DNA of 45,693 bases from TMED-70 sp036164085. GTDB taxonomy: Bacteria; Chloroflexota; Dehalococcoidia; Lucifugimonadales; Lucifugimonadaceae. Positions 26,285 to 34,770 of the stretch are shown piece after piece (position 1 is the stretch's first letter; each line of letters starts with the position of its first letter). The notes under the pieces were generated by a model. The model was given only the letters and a program-made list of their open reading frames with translations, searched no databases and was not told the DNA's origin. Location of the stretch: NCBI GenBank assembly GCA_036164085.1, contig JAYZJV010000039.1:1-45693 (forward strand), read 5' to 3'. Both the position numbers and the translations under genes were made by a program.

Positions 26285-26944
26285 ATGAAAATAATAAAAA
26301 ACATTATTCCCCCATATGTTGCTTTCAAAACATTCCAAACTTTTTTGGAATTTTTATCCGATGGAATGCCTAGCAGAATTGATAGAAGTATTTGGCTAAA
26401 TAGATTTTCAGGTTCAAACGGTACCCAACTAATGACAGCAATAAAATTTTTTGAATTGGTTGATTCTGATGGAATTCCAAGTGAAGATTTTATCAATTTG
26501 GCATCAAAAGATGTTATTGTGCAGAAAAAAATATTAAGGAAGATTTTATATAAATTTTATAGCCATATTTTTGAATTAGATTTAGAAAACGCCACAAAAT
26601 CTCAATTCAGAGAGGCATTTAGACAATTTGGAACCAAAGAAGGAGTTTTGGTTAAATGTGAATCTTTTTTTATACAAGCAGCAAAATTTTCTGACATAAC
26701 TCTTTCTAGTCATATACTTGCTAGAAGACATAACAATAAATCAACTATCGTTGAAAAATCAAAATCTTCAATCAAATCAAACTCCTCAAATTTATTAAGT
26801 AAAAAAAATTCAATTGAAAAAAATACAAATATAGTTAAGATTATTTTAGATAAGTATCCAGAATTCGACCCTTCTTGGAGCCCTGATGTTCAAAAAGCAT
26901 GGATTGAATCATTAACGAAACTTTATGAAAGTTTGAATAATTAA
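26285..26944 (+). CDS. DUF5343 family protein
   Basis: The N-terminal 145 residues match my recollection of DUF5343: PPYVAFKTFQTFLEFL, a conserved IDRS, SGSNGTQLMTAIKFF, and a later FFIQAAKFSDITLSSHI. The function is not known; the arrangement resembles winged-helix DNA-binding repeats. A Ser/Lys-rich linker (about 150-185) leads to a short C-terminal helical domain with DPSWSPDVQKAW. It is divergent from the ParB-like gene and followed by a clear terminator shared with groEL. The family name is from memory and should be checked by HMM. Confidence 0.7.
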   Translation: MKIIKNIIPPYVAFKTFQTFLEFLSDGMPSRIDRSIWLNRFSGSNGTQLMTAIKFFELVDSDGIPSEDFINLASKDVIVQKKILRKILYKFYSHIFELDLENATKSQFREAFRQFGTKEGVLVKCESFFIQAAKFSDITLSSHILARRHNNKSTIVEKSKSSIKSNSSNLLSKKNSIEKNTNIVKIILDKYPEFDPSWSPDVQKAWIESLTKLYESLNN

Positions 26945-26946
26945 TT

Positions 26947-26978
26947 AAAAAGAGCCACTCAAAGAAGCGGCTCTTTTT
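26947..26978. terminator. Bidirectional intrinsic terminator between DUF5343 and groEL
   Basis: AAAAAGAGCC and GGCTCTTTTT form a 10-bp stem around a 12-nt loop. An A-run on one side and a T-run on the other allow it to work for both convergent transcripts. It is the only textbook terminator I see in the window. Confidence 0.88.
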
Positions 26979-26999
26979 ATTTTAATTATAAGGATTTTT

Positions 27000-28643
27000 T
27001 TACATTCCCATGTCCATGCCGCCCATTCCTCCTCCAGGCATGCCGCCTGGCATTGGAGCTTCAGGCTCTGGTACATCGGTAATCAATGCTTCAGTTGTAA
27101 GAATCATTCCTGCTACCGAAGCAGCATTTTCTACTGCAGCTCTAGTAACTTTTGCAGGGTCAACAATTCCCATAGTAATCATGTTACCGTATTTATCTGA
27201 TTGAGCGTCAAATCCATAATTTTCTTGCTTGCTTGTAGAAACTTTTTCTAAAATTACAGCTCCTTCAAACCCTGAGTTTTCAGCTATAACTCTTATTGGT
27301 TCAAGTAGAGCTTTTTTAAGTATTTCTACTCCTGTGTTTTCATCAGGATCTTTAAGCTTTAACGATTCAAGTGCTGTGGATGCTTTTATTAGAACTGTTC
27401 CACCTCCAGGTACAATACCTGATTCTACAGCAGCTCTTGTTGCCGAAAGAGCATCTTCCACTCTTTGCTTTTTTTCTTTCATTTCTATCTCAGTTGCAGC
27501 GCCAACTCTTAAAATTGCTACTCCTCCTGATAGCTTTGCTAGTCTTTCTTGAAGCTTTTCCCTGTCATAATCTGACGTAGTTTCTTCTATTTGGCTTCCA
27601 ATTTCTTTCATTCTTCCTTCTATTTCAGCTTTTGCTCCTTCTCCATCAACAAAAGTAGTATCATCTTTTTTTACAACCACTCGAGCACATTTTCCAAGGT
27701 CCTCTAATGTTGCTGAGTCAAGTTTTCTTCCAATTTCTTCTGAAATTACATTTCCACCAGTTAAAATTGCTATATCTTGTAACATTGCTTTTCTTCTATC
27801 TCCAAATCCAGGAGCTTTTACTGCAGCAATGTTTATAGTGCCTCTTAGCTTGTTTACTACAAGAGTTGCCAATGCTTCTCCTTCTACGTCTTCTGCAATA
27901 ACAAGCATAGGTTTTTTAGCTTGCAATACTTTTTCTAAGACAGGTACAAGATCAGAAACAGCAGATATCTTGCCATCAGTTATAAGAATGTAAGGGTTTT
28001 CTAACACGGCTTCTTGAGTATCCGCTGAAGTTACAAAATATGGAGATAAGAAACCTCTATCAATTTGCATTCCTTCAACAAAATCTGTTTCATAGTCAAG
28101 GGTTTTAGATTCATCTACAGTTATTACACCGTCTTTTCCTACTTTATCCATTACGTCTGCAATTAGTGTACCCATATCATCATCATGTGATGAAAGAGTG
28201 GCTACACTAGCAATTTGATCTTTTCCAGAAACAGGAGTTGATTGACTTGATATTGAATCTCTAACGCTTTGTATAGCTTTATCAATACCTCTTTTTATTG
28301 CCATTGGGTCTGCTCCCGCTGCAACAACTTTAAAGCCTTCTGCTATTATAGCTTGGGCTAAAACTGTACTTGTAGTGGTACCATCTCCAGCATCGTCATT
28401 TGTGTTTTTAGAAGCTTCTTTTAGTAATTGAGCCCCCATGTTTTCAAAAGAATCTTCTAAGTCAATTTCTTTTGCTATAGTAACACCATCAGAGTTTACT
28501 TGAGGAGGTCCAAATTTTTTGTCTACAATTATGTTCCTTCCCCTAGGACCTAATGTTACTTTTACTGTATCTGCAAGGATATCTATTCCACTTTTTAATC
28601 TAGATCTTGCATCTGCTCCAAATTTTAAATCTTTTGCCGGCAT
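27000..28643 (-). CDS. groEL: Chaperonin GroEL (60 kDa)
   Basis: Forms the double-ring ATP-dependent folding chamber with GroES. The N-terminus has KFGADAR, the nucleotide site has VTLGPRGRN and NTNDDAGDGTTTSTVLAQ, and the tail ends in the GGM repeat (PGGGMGGMDMGM). At 547 aa it is full length with all domains. GGAGA precedes the ATG. It is downstream of groES by 44 bp and ends at the bidirectional terminator. It is the only groEL in this window. Confidence 0.97.
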   Translation of the reverse strand: MPAKDLKFGADARSRLKSGIDILADTVKVTLGPRGRNIIVDKKFGPPQVNSDGVTIAKEIDLEDSFENMGAQLLKEASKNTNDDAGDGTTTSTVLAQAIIAEGFKVVAAGADPMAIKRGIDKAIQSVRDSISSQSTPVSGKDQIASVATLSSHDDDMGTLIADVMDKVGKDGVITVDESKTLDYETDFVEGMQIDRGFLSPYFVTSADTQEAVLENPYILITDGKISAVSDLVPVLEKVLQAKKPMLVIAEDVEGEALATLVVNKLRGTINIAAVKAPGFGDRRKAMLQDIAILTGGNVISEEIGRKLDSATLEDLGKCARVVVKKDDTTFVDGEGAKAEIEGRMKEIGSQIEETTSDYDREKLQERLAKLSGGVAILRVGAATEIEMKEKKQRVEDALSATRAAVESGIVPGGGTVLIKASTALESLKLKDPDENTGVEILKKALLEPIRVIAENSGFEGAVILEKVSTSKQENYGFDAQSDKYGNMITMGIVDPAKVTRAAVENAASVAGMILTTEALITDVPEPEAPMPGGMPGGGMGGMDMGM

Positions 28644-28687
28644 ATCTTTTCTCCGTTAACTAATTTATATTTAATGATTTTTTATTC

Positions 28688-28984
28688 TTATCCAACAATA
28701 GCTAAAATATCACTTTCTCTAACTATCAAATACTCTTTTCCGCTTTCTGAATATTCTGTTCCAGCGTATTTTGAATAAATAACCTCGTCTCCATTTTTTA
28801 CAGTTAGAGCAATTGTTTTGCCATCGTCATTTATTCTTCCAGCTCCCGCTGCAACAACCTTGCCTTTTTGAGGTTTTTCTTTAGCAGTGTCAGGAATAAT
28901 AATCCCCCCAGAGCTTTTAGAGTCATCTTCCTCAGTTGGTTCTATGATAATTCTATCTCCTAATGGTTTTAATTTAAGTGCCAC
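28688..28984 (-). CDS. groES: Co-chaperonin GroES (10 kDa)
   Basis: Heptameric lid of GroEL. The conserved strands PLGDRIIIEP, the mobile loop SSGGIIIPDTAKEKPQKG and the ending DILAIVG are all present at 98 aa. The start codon is GTG, behind AAGGAA. It is the first gene of the groESL operon. A strong sigma-70-like promoter lies about 100 bp upstream. I see no CIRCE element, so HrcA control is not evident. Confidence 0.96.
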   Translation of the reverse strand: MALKLKPLGDRIIIEPTEEDDSKSSGGIIIPDTAKEKPQKGKVVAAGAGRINDDGKTIALTVKNGDEVIYSKYAGTEYSESGKEYLIVRESDILAIVG

Positions 28985-29085
28985 TTTATCATTCCTTCCT
29001 ATTTCATATTAATGTATTAATATTTTTCCTAATTTTCATAAATCACTAGATTCATAAATCATAGTTAAATAATTACACATTTTCT

Positions 29086-29113
29086 ATTTTAAAATATTTT
29101 GAGTACCTGTCAA
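29086..29113 (-). promoter_or_regulatory. groESL promoter
   Basis: On the minus strand, a perfect TTGACA (29108-29113) is followed after 16 bp by TAAAAT (29086-29091, 5 of 6 consensus). The predicted start lies near 29079, giving a leader of about 95 nt. The 184-bp gap between groES and the SDR holds no CIRCE repeat and no other gene that I can support. Confidence 0.65.
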
Positions 29114-29168
29114 ATAATTAGAGATTTCTTGAGAGGAGTTTTTTTGTTTTTAGTGATAATAACTCAGA

Positions 29169-29984
29169 TTACCTTGATGTAATCGAGCCGCCATTTATAT
29201 TTATTGCTTGGCCGGTAATAAACCTAGCTTTGTCTGAGGCTAAAAATCCTATAAGGTCGGCAACTTCTTGATCTGTTCCAGCTCTTCCCATAGGAATACT
29301 TTCTTCCTTGCTCTTCCAAAGTGCACCCCTTCCCAAAGGATCTAAACGAGAGGTTTCTGTTTGACCTGGACAAACGCAATTTACCGTTATTTTGTTTAGA
29401 GCTAATTCTTTTGCTAAAGACTGAGAAAAGCCTTCTAATCCAAAATTAGCAGCATTATATGCAGCCATACGCGCATTTCCTTCTTTTCCAGCGGATGAAG
29501 AAAGGTTTATTATCCTTCCTCCTTCTTTTTGTTCAATCATTATTTTGGCTACAGCTTTTGAACAGAGGTAAGAACCATAAAGTTTAACAAAAATCACTTT
29601 TTTGAAAATCTCATTGTCTACCTCAACCACAGGAACTCTATCTTCGCCATAAGGAGGGGCTGCATTGTTAACTAAAATATCGATTCTCCCAAACTCATCA
29701 ATTGTTTCTTTTATCATATTTTCTACATCTTCTTCATTTGCTATGTCCATAATAATAGTTTTAGCCTTTGAACCTTTTTTTCTTATTTCTTCAGCAGTTG
29801 ATTCAATGTCTTTCCACCCTATGGACTTTTCATCTTCAGGAAAACTTTCCGGATCTCTTCCTGTCCCTGTAACGACTACATTTGCACCCATAGAGGCTAG
29901 TGTCACAGCTGCAGCCCTGCCTATACCTCGCAGCCTTCCAGCTCCTGTAACTATAGCTACTTTTCCTTCTAGTTCTCTTTCCAT
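29169..29984 (-). CDS. Short-chain dehydrogenase with Asn replacing the catalytic Lys (paralogue 1)
   Basis: This is a Rossmann-fold SDR of 271 aa. The cofactor loop is TGAGRLRGIG, two residues longer than the usual TGxxxGIG. NNAA and the catalytic Ser block LSSSAG (about 161-166) are present. Tyr176 is in place in AAYNAANFG, but position 180, where SDRs have the catalytic Lys, is Asn. The second SDR directly upstream shares this change and the block GRDPESFPEDEK. The pair is a clear tandem duplication. The two may be non-catalytic, work by a changed mechanism, or form a heteromer. It is the last gene of the hydrolase-purE-purK-SDR-SDR run. Confidence 0.88.
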   Translation of the reverse strand: MERELEGKVAIVTGAGRLRGIGRAAAVTLASMGANVVVTGTGRDPESFPEDEKSIGWKDIESTAEEIRKKGSKAKTIIMDIANEEDVENMIKETIDEFGRIDILVNNAAPPYGEDRVPVVEVDNEIFKKVIFVKLYGSYLCSKAVAKIMIEQKEGGRIINLSSSAGKEGNARMAAYNAANFGLEGFSQSLAKELALNKITVNCVCPGQTETSRLDPLGRGALWKSKEESIPMGRAGTDQEVADLIGFLASDKARFITGQAININGGSITSR

Positions 29985-30008
29985 AAATTCCTTATATATT
30001 TAAATTTC

Positions 30009-30818
30009 TTAATGTTCCATTACGGATCCACCGTTTTGATTAATTGATTGTCCGTGAATCCATGATGCAGCCTCTGTACATAAGTATGCACAAAAGTCAC
30101 CTACTTCTTTATCTGTTCCGTTTCTTCCTATAGGCGTATTAGCTGCCATTTTATCCCAATCATCTCTTACAACATCCATTCTTGACGTATCTACTGCACC
30201 TGGACAAACAGCATTTACATTTATTTTATGTTCTCCCAGTTCTCTTGCTAACGATTGTGTCATTCCAACAACTCCAAAATTTCCAGCATTATAAGCTAGA
30301 AAATTAGCTGATCCTTTTTTGCCTGCTGTTGAAGATATATTAACAATTTTTCCTCCATCACCTTGTTTTATCATTTGCTCAACAACTCCTTTTGAACAAA
30401 GAAAAGTTCCAGTAAGTTTAATATCTACAACTTTTTGAAAGACCTTTTCGTCTAAATCTATAATTGGCACTCTATCTTCTGCACGAGCATAAGCTGCATT
30501 GTTTATCAAAATATCAATTCTCCCAAACTCTTTAATAGTTTGCTCAATCATATTTTTAACATGATTCTCATTAGTTACATCTACGACTAAAGGTAAAGCC
30601 TTGCTTCCTTCAGCTCTTACTAAATCTGCGACACTTTCTATATCCTTCCAACCTATAGCTTTTTCATCTTCAGGAAAACTTTCGGGATCTCTTCCTGTTC
30701 CTGTAACTACCACATCTGCTCCAAGTTTTGCTAATGCTATAGCTGCAGCCCTTCCTATTCCTCTAAGCCTTCCTGCCCCTGTTACTATGGCAACCTTTCC
30801 TTTTAATTCTTTTTCCAT
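30009..30818 (-). CDS. Short-chain dehydrogenase with Asn replacing the catalytic Lys (paralogue 2)
   Basis: This is a 269-residue SDR, close paralogue of the next gene downstream (24 bp gap). It has the same TGAGRLRGIG loop, GRDPESFPEDEK block, NNAA, and Ser block ISSTAG. Tyr176 is in LAYNAGNFG, and Asn is at 180 where Lys is expected. The two proteins align without gaps over the first 190 residues but differ near the substrate loop after CPG. That fits divergence in substrate rather than a recent copy. The start is 34 bp after purK on the same strand. Substrate unknown. Confidence 0.88.
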   Translation of the reverse strand: MEKELKGKVAIVTGAGRLRGIGRAAAIALAKLGADVVVTGTGRDPESFPEDEKAIGWKDIESVADLVRAEGSKALPLVVDVTNENHVKNMIEQTIKEFGRIDILINNAAYARAEDRVPIIDLDEKVFQKVVDIKLTGTFLCSKGVVEQMIKQGDGGKIVNISSTAGKKGSANFLAYNAGNFGVVGMTQSLARELGEHKINVNAVCPGAVDTSRMDVVRDDWDKMAANTPIGRNGTDKEVGDFCAYLCTEAASWIHGQSINQNGGSVMEH

Positions 30819-30852
30819 TCCATTCCTCAGTTATTTAGATTTTTACAACATT

Positions 30853-31977
30853 CTAGTCGATTAATTCATTAATTTTAACAATAGAATTTTCTATATCTTT
30901 GGTAATTATTGTAATATGCCCCATTTTTCTTCCTGGTTTGGCTTGTTCTTTGTTGTACATTTTTACAAAATGATCCGGTAATTTAGAAATTTCTTCAATT
31001 ATTTTTTCATAATCTTTTTTTTCAAAAAAGTCTCCTAAAATATTTTTCATGATAGCTTGTTTTTTTATTTTAGGGGCTTCAAACTTTTTCTCTGTTAAGA
31101 TACTTCCAAGAACACTGAATTGAGATATTGAATGAGCGTCTCTAGTTAAATGGCCAGAATTATGAGGCCTTGGTGCAATTTCATTAAACAAAATATTATT
31201 ATTTTCGTCCAAAAACATTTCTATTGCTATAATGCCTGTTAGATTGATTTTATTTATAAATTTTTTTGCTAAATTAATTGCTTCTTTTTTTACAGATTCG
31301 TCTAGACGAGCTGGAGAAATAGAAATATCTAAGATTCCATTTTTATGAATATTTTCTATCGGATCAAAATAAAAGATCTCTTTAAGTTTATTTCTTCCTA
31401 TAATAATTGAAAATTCTTTTTTGAATTTTATCTTTTCTTCAATAATATAATCAGTTTTCGTGTCTAATTTTTTGCTAATTTCAATAATTTTATCTAAAGA
31501 ATCTAGATGGAATTGTCCTTTACCATCATACCCTAAAGTGTTGGTTTTTATTATGACAGGTAAATTTATGTTTGAACTTTTCAATTCTTTTTTTAGATCT
31601 AATTTTTTACTATACCTAATAAATTTTGGGGTATTAATGTTGCATTCGATAAAATTATTTTTTTCATTGAGCCTGTTTTGAGAAATAGAAAGGATAAATT
31701 TACTTGGGAATATTTGTATTTTTCCATCTAAATAATCTAGACATTTTAAAGGAATGTTTTCAAACTCATATGTAATTACATCGCAATTATTTATTAATAT
31801 ATCCAACGCACTTCTATCTTCATAATCTTTTTGTATATGTATAGATTTGGTAAACTTTGCTGGAGGGGAGGGAGCTGGGTCAATAAAGTATACAGTTTTG
31901 TTGTCCTTGATTAGAGATTCAGCTAACATTTGGCAGAGTTGACCTCCGCCAAGTATTCCTACAGATTTTTTTTTCAT
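30853..31977 (-). CDS. purK: 5-(Carboxyamino)imidazole ribonucleotide synthase
   Basis: PurK is an ATP-grasp ligase that carboxylates AIR to N5-CAIR in purine synthesis; PurE then rearranges the product. The N-terminal GILGGGQLCQMLAESL and FIDPAPSPP match the family, and the ATP-grasp end carries NEIAPRPHNSGHLTRDA. At 374 aa the length is normal. It follows purE by 10 bp, the standard purEK order. The region after IIEEKIKFKKEFS contains the expected ATP-binding strand. Confidence 0.94.
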   Translation of the reverse strand: MKKKSVGILGGGQLCQMLAESLIKDNKTVYFIDPAPSPPAKFTKSIHIQKDYEDRSALDILINNCDVITYEFENIPLKCLDYLDGKIQIFPSKFILSISQNRLNEKNNFIECNINTPKFIRYSKKLDLKKELKSSNINLPVIIKTNTLGYDGKGQFHLDSLDKIIEISKKLDTKTDYIIEEKIKFKKEFSIIIGRNKLKEIFYFDPIENIHKNGILDISISPARLDESVKKEAINLAKKFINKINLTGIIAIEMFLDENNNILFNEIAPRPHNSGHLTRDAHSISQFSVLGSILTEKKFEAPKIKKQAIMKNILGDFFEKKDYEKIIEEISKLPDHFVKMYNKEQAKPGRKMGHITIITKDIENSIVKINELID

Positions 31978-31987
31978 GATTAATAAA

Positions 31988-32482
31988 TTATGGCCAAGAG
32001 CCTATTTCACTGTCTTTTATGATAGATCTACTAGTTTTAGATATTTTATCTCTAAGTTTCTTTTCTATTTTTTTATCATTAATAGCTAAAATTTTAGCTG
32101 CAATTAATGCTGAATTTTCTGCACCATTGTCACCTATAGCTACAGTAGCAACAGGGACACCTTTTGGCATTTGAACAATTGAAAGCAATGAATCTATTCC
32201 ACTAAGAGTTGAAGATTTTATAGGAACTCCAATTACAGGAAGTTCTGTTATTGATGCAACCATTCCAGGCAAATGAGCAGCACCTCCAGCTCCTGCAATA
32301 ATTACTTCTATTCCTCTTGCTTTTGCTTTTTTGGCATAATCAAACATTAAATCAGGGGTTCTATGGGCAGATATTATTTTGATTTCATGGCTAATTTCAA
32401 GATCTCTCAAAACCTCTGATGCCAAATTCATGGTATCAAGGTCACTTTTGCTGCCCATTATTACTGATACTTTAGGTTTAAT
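31988..32482 (-). CDS. purE: N5-carboxyaminoimidazole ribonucleotide mutase, class I, probable AUU start
   Basis: PurE converts N5-CAIR to CAIR. The motifs MGSKSD, SAHRTP, AGGAAHLPGM and QMPKGVPVATVAIG are those of class I PurE. The first ATG is at 32458, but it falls inside the conserved first strand: the eight codons before it read I-K-P-K-V-S-V-I, which is the usual PurE N-terminus. In that frame, between the TAG at 32492-32494 and this ATG, there is no ATG, GTG or TTG. I therefore propose ATT at 32480-32482, with AGGA seven bases upstream. This gives 164 aa, a typical length. The upstream hydrolase stop overlaps this region. Confidence 0.88.
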   Translation of the reverse strand: MKPKVSVIMGSKSDLDTMNLASEVLRDLEISHEIKIISAHRTPDLMFDYAKKAKARGIEVIIAGAGGAAHLPGMVASITELPVIGVPIKSSTLSGIDSLLSIVQMPKGVPVATVAIGDNGAENSALIAAKILAINDKKIEKKLRDKISKTSRSIIKDSEIGSWP

Positions 32483-32484
32483 GA

Positions 32485-33162
32485 TTATTTCCTATCTTGT
32501 AAAAAGTTAATTATAGCATTCAATGAATGCTTAGGCTCATCAAAGGTATTTTTATGATTGATTTCTTTGAGTGTATATAAAATTTCTGCGTCAATCTCTT
32601 TTAATAAAGATTTAGTTAAATTATAGTTATCATCCTTTTCACCCATAATAATAAAGTGTTTGTTTTTTTCCCACTTTATAGTATCTATTGCTCCTTGCCA
32701 ATGTAGGGCTTTTTCAAAAATTTCACTATAAATCAAATATTTAGAATCCCCTGTTTTTTTTCCTAGGTTTTTCATTGCTTTAGAGCGTTTTATAAATCTT
32801 TTTTCCTCTAATTTTGGTGATCCAGGGTGCATTCCTAAAGAAATCAATTTATCTAATTTGATATTTTTAGAAGCTGCTTCAAATCCAGCTCTTGCACCCA
32901 TAGAAAATCCAATGTAGTCAAATTTCGTACAATCTATATCTTTGCTAATTTCATTAATATTTTGTGCCATATCGCTCACTGAAAAATTTTTATTATCAAG
33001 ATTTGCTTTTTCTCCGTGACCTGAAAAATCAAATAAATGAACTCTTCTTATTTTTGATAGCTCTTCCACCCATCCATTTTTAATCCATAGTTCTTTATTT
33101 TGAGCCATACCATGTCCAAGAATTAAGTCAGGGCCTTTACCAAAAGTTAAATATGTTTCCAT
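32485..33162 (-). CDS. Alpha/beta hydrolase
   Basis: This is a 225-residue alpha/beta-hydrolase. The oxyanion region GHGMAQNKELW (16-26), the nucleophile elbow GFSMGA with S87, an acidic residue in GEKDD and the late histidine in EINHKN make a plausible Ser-Asp-His triad. The family spans esterases and C-C hydrolases, so the substrate is open. It heads the minus-strand run that continues into purE and purK; its stop codon is within a few bases of the purE start. Confidence 0.78.
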   Translation of the reverse strand: METYLTFGKGPDLILGHGMAQNKELWIKNGWVEELSKIRRVHLFDFSGHGEKANLDNKNFSVSDMAQNINEISKDIDCTKFDYIGFSMGARAGFEAASKNIKLDKLISLGMHPGSPKLEEKRFIKRSKAMKNLGKKTGDSKYLIYSEIFEKALHWQGAIDTIKWEKNKHFIIMGEKDDNYNLTKSLLKEIDAEILYTLKEINHKNTFDEPKHSLNAIINFLQDRK

Positions 33163-33227
33163 TAGCTCTATTTTAATTTTTTTATATATTTATCATTATA
33201 TTGTAAGTGAATGTTATGGAGGTTAAT

Positions 33228-33956
33228 TTGAGTAAAAATCTTGATAAAACAGCTATGGTAGTTACCGCACATCCTGATGATGCTGAATGGGGATGCTCAG
33301 CATCAGTAGCAAAATGGACTAGACTTGGATGGGATGTAGTATATGTGCTTTGTACTGATGGTTCAAAAGGAACAGAAGACAGATCTATTTCTAATAAAGA
33401 ATTATCTAATATAAGAGAGAAAGAACAAAAAAATGCTGGCAAAATACTAGGATTAAAGGCAATTGAATTTTTAGGATATCCAGACGGATATTTAGAGCCC
33501 ACATTAGATTTAAGACGTGATATTTCTAGAGAAATAAGAAAATATAAACCTTCAATATTGATAACAACTAACCCAAATAGAGACTTGATAAATGGATCTT
33601 ATCTGGGGCACCCAGATCATTTTGCTGCTGGAGAAGCAGCTTTGTCAGCAGTTTTTCCTAGTGCTCGAGATCACCTGACTTTTCCAGAATTGCTTGAAGA
33701 AGGTTTAGAACCTCATAAAGTTAGGCAAGTTTGGATAAATATGTTTAATATTGGTTCGGGAAGTAAAGAAAATTGGTTTTTTAACCCGATAGAAAAAACT
33801 GATTTAGAGACTGCAATTAAAGCTTTACAGGCACACACGAGTCAAATTCCAGACCCTAAGAGAGCTAAAGAATACATGACAAAAAGAAGAGAAGAAATAG
33901 GACAAATCTGCAACACTTCTTATGCAGAGGCTTTTGCTAAATTTGAGTTAAATTAA
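33228..33956 (+). CDS. PIG-L/LmbE-family deacetylase
   Basis: This is a zinc-dependent N-acetyl sugar deacetylase fold. The metal motif AHPDDAEWG is at the N-terminus (HPDD at 15-18), and a later GHPDHFAAG supplies the third ligand. Relatives act on N-acetylglucosaminyl conjugates, including mycothiol and bacillithiol precursors; the substrate here is unknown. I prefer TTG 33228 (242 aa), with GGAGG at 33218-33222, over GTG 33207, which has no ribosome binding site. It is a single plus-strand gene whose stop is one base from the convergent aldolase gene. Confidence 0.85.
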   Translation: MSKNLDKTAMVVTAHPDDAEWGCSASVAKWTRLGWDVVYVLCTDGSKGTEDRSISNKELSNIREKEQKNAGKILGLKAIEFLGYPDGYLEPTLDLRRDISREIRKYKPSILITTNPNRDLINGSYLGHPDHFAAGEAALSAVFPSARDHLTFPELLEEGLEPHKVRQVWINMFNIGSGSKENWFFNPIEKTDLETAIKALQAHTSQIPDPKRAKEYMTKRREEIGQICNTSYAEAFAKFELN

Positions 33957-33957
33957 C

Positions 33958-34758
33958 TCAAATTGCTTCACTCTCTGTGTTTTCGATTTTTTCATCTCTA
34001 ATTGAATTGAACTCTCTATCAATTGTTTGAGTGATCATTCCTCCATCAGATGTATGAAGAACAAATCTGGCACCTAATTCCATTGTTTTAAGCGTTCTTT
34101 CTTCTGAAAACCCATGAACCATTACAGGTATATTGTGTGATTCTGATATTTTAATTATTTTTGATAATGCATCAATGTATTCTTTATTTTCAAGTTCATC
34201 AGGAATGCCCATAGATGTTGAAAGGTCATTAGGCCCCACAAAAACACCATCAATTGGTCCTTTTTCAATTAAATTATCCAAATTATTGACTGCTGTAATA
34301 CTTTCAATTCCTACAATGAAGATTTTGTGACCATTTTTGTTGTCTAGATATTCCTTTGTTTTCTCACTAGGAAATTTACCGGATTTTAATACATCTTCAA
34401 AGGCCTTCCCTTTTAGTGGATGTAAATAAGTTTTCCAAGCACATCTTTGAATAATTTCTGCATCTTCACAATACGGAACTAATACTCCATCAGCTTTAGC
34501 GTCAAGGGCTATAGCTACAAGTGTAGGATCTGGGTCTGCCACTCTAACAATTACAGTCAGCCCTACTCCTTGGCCTGCTGATACCATGCTAGCTATTTCT
34601 CCTCTCGAGTAGGAACCATGCTCAGAATCAATAATTACATAATCCAGAGCTTTAGACGAAAATGCAGGCGCCCATCTAACCCCTTCTATAAAATTGATCA
34701 TTGTTCCAAATACCCTGCCACCTTCATTTAGCTTATTTTTTATATCTTGAGGTTTCAT
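33958..34758 (-). CDS. HpcH/HpaI class II aldolase
   Basis: This TIM-barrel metal-dependent aldolase cleaves or forms 2-oxo-3-deoxy acids, giving pyruvate or glyoxylate plus an aldehyde. The motifs IIDSEHGSYSRGE, an active-site Arg in VIVRV, the metal-binding Glu in GIESITAV, and GPNDLSTSMG are all intact. At 266 aa it is near the family norm. It is last in the run ligase-SDR-HAD-aldolase; the HAD gene lies 12 bp upstream. Family enzymes are promiscuous, so the natural aldehyde cannot be named. Confidence 0.88.
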   Translation of the reverse strand: MKPQDIKNKLNEGGRVFGTMINFIEGVRWAPAFSSKALDYVIIDSEHGSYSRGEIASMVSAGQGVGLTVIVRVADPDPTLVAIALDAKADGVLVPYCEDAEIIQRCAWKTYLHPLKGKAFEDVLKSGKFPSEKTKEYLDNKNGHKIFIVGIESITAVNNLDNLIEKGPIDGVFVGPNDLSTSMGIPDELENKEYIDALSKIIKISESHNIPVMVHGFSEERTLKTMELGARFVLHTSDGGMITQTIDREFNSIRDEKIENTESEAI

Positions 34759-34770
34759 AAATCCAACTTT

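Noticed and set aside
28985..29168. CIRCE heat-shock operator upstream of groES
   Set aside because: No GAGTGC-type inverted repeat could be found on either strand.
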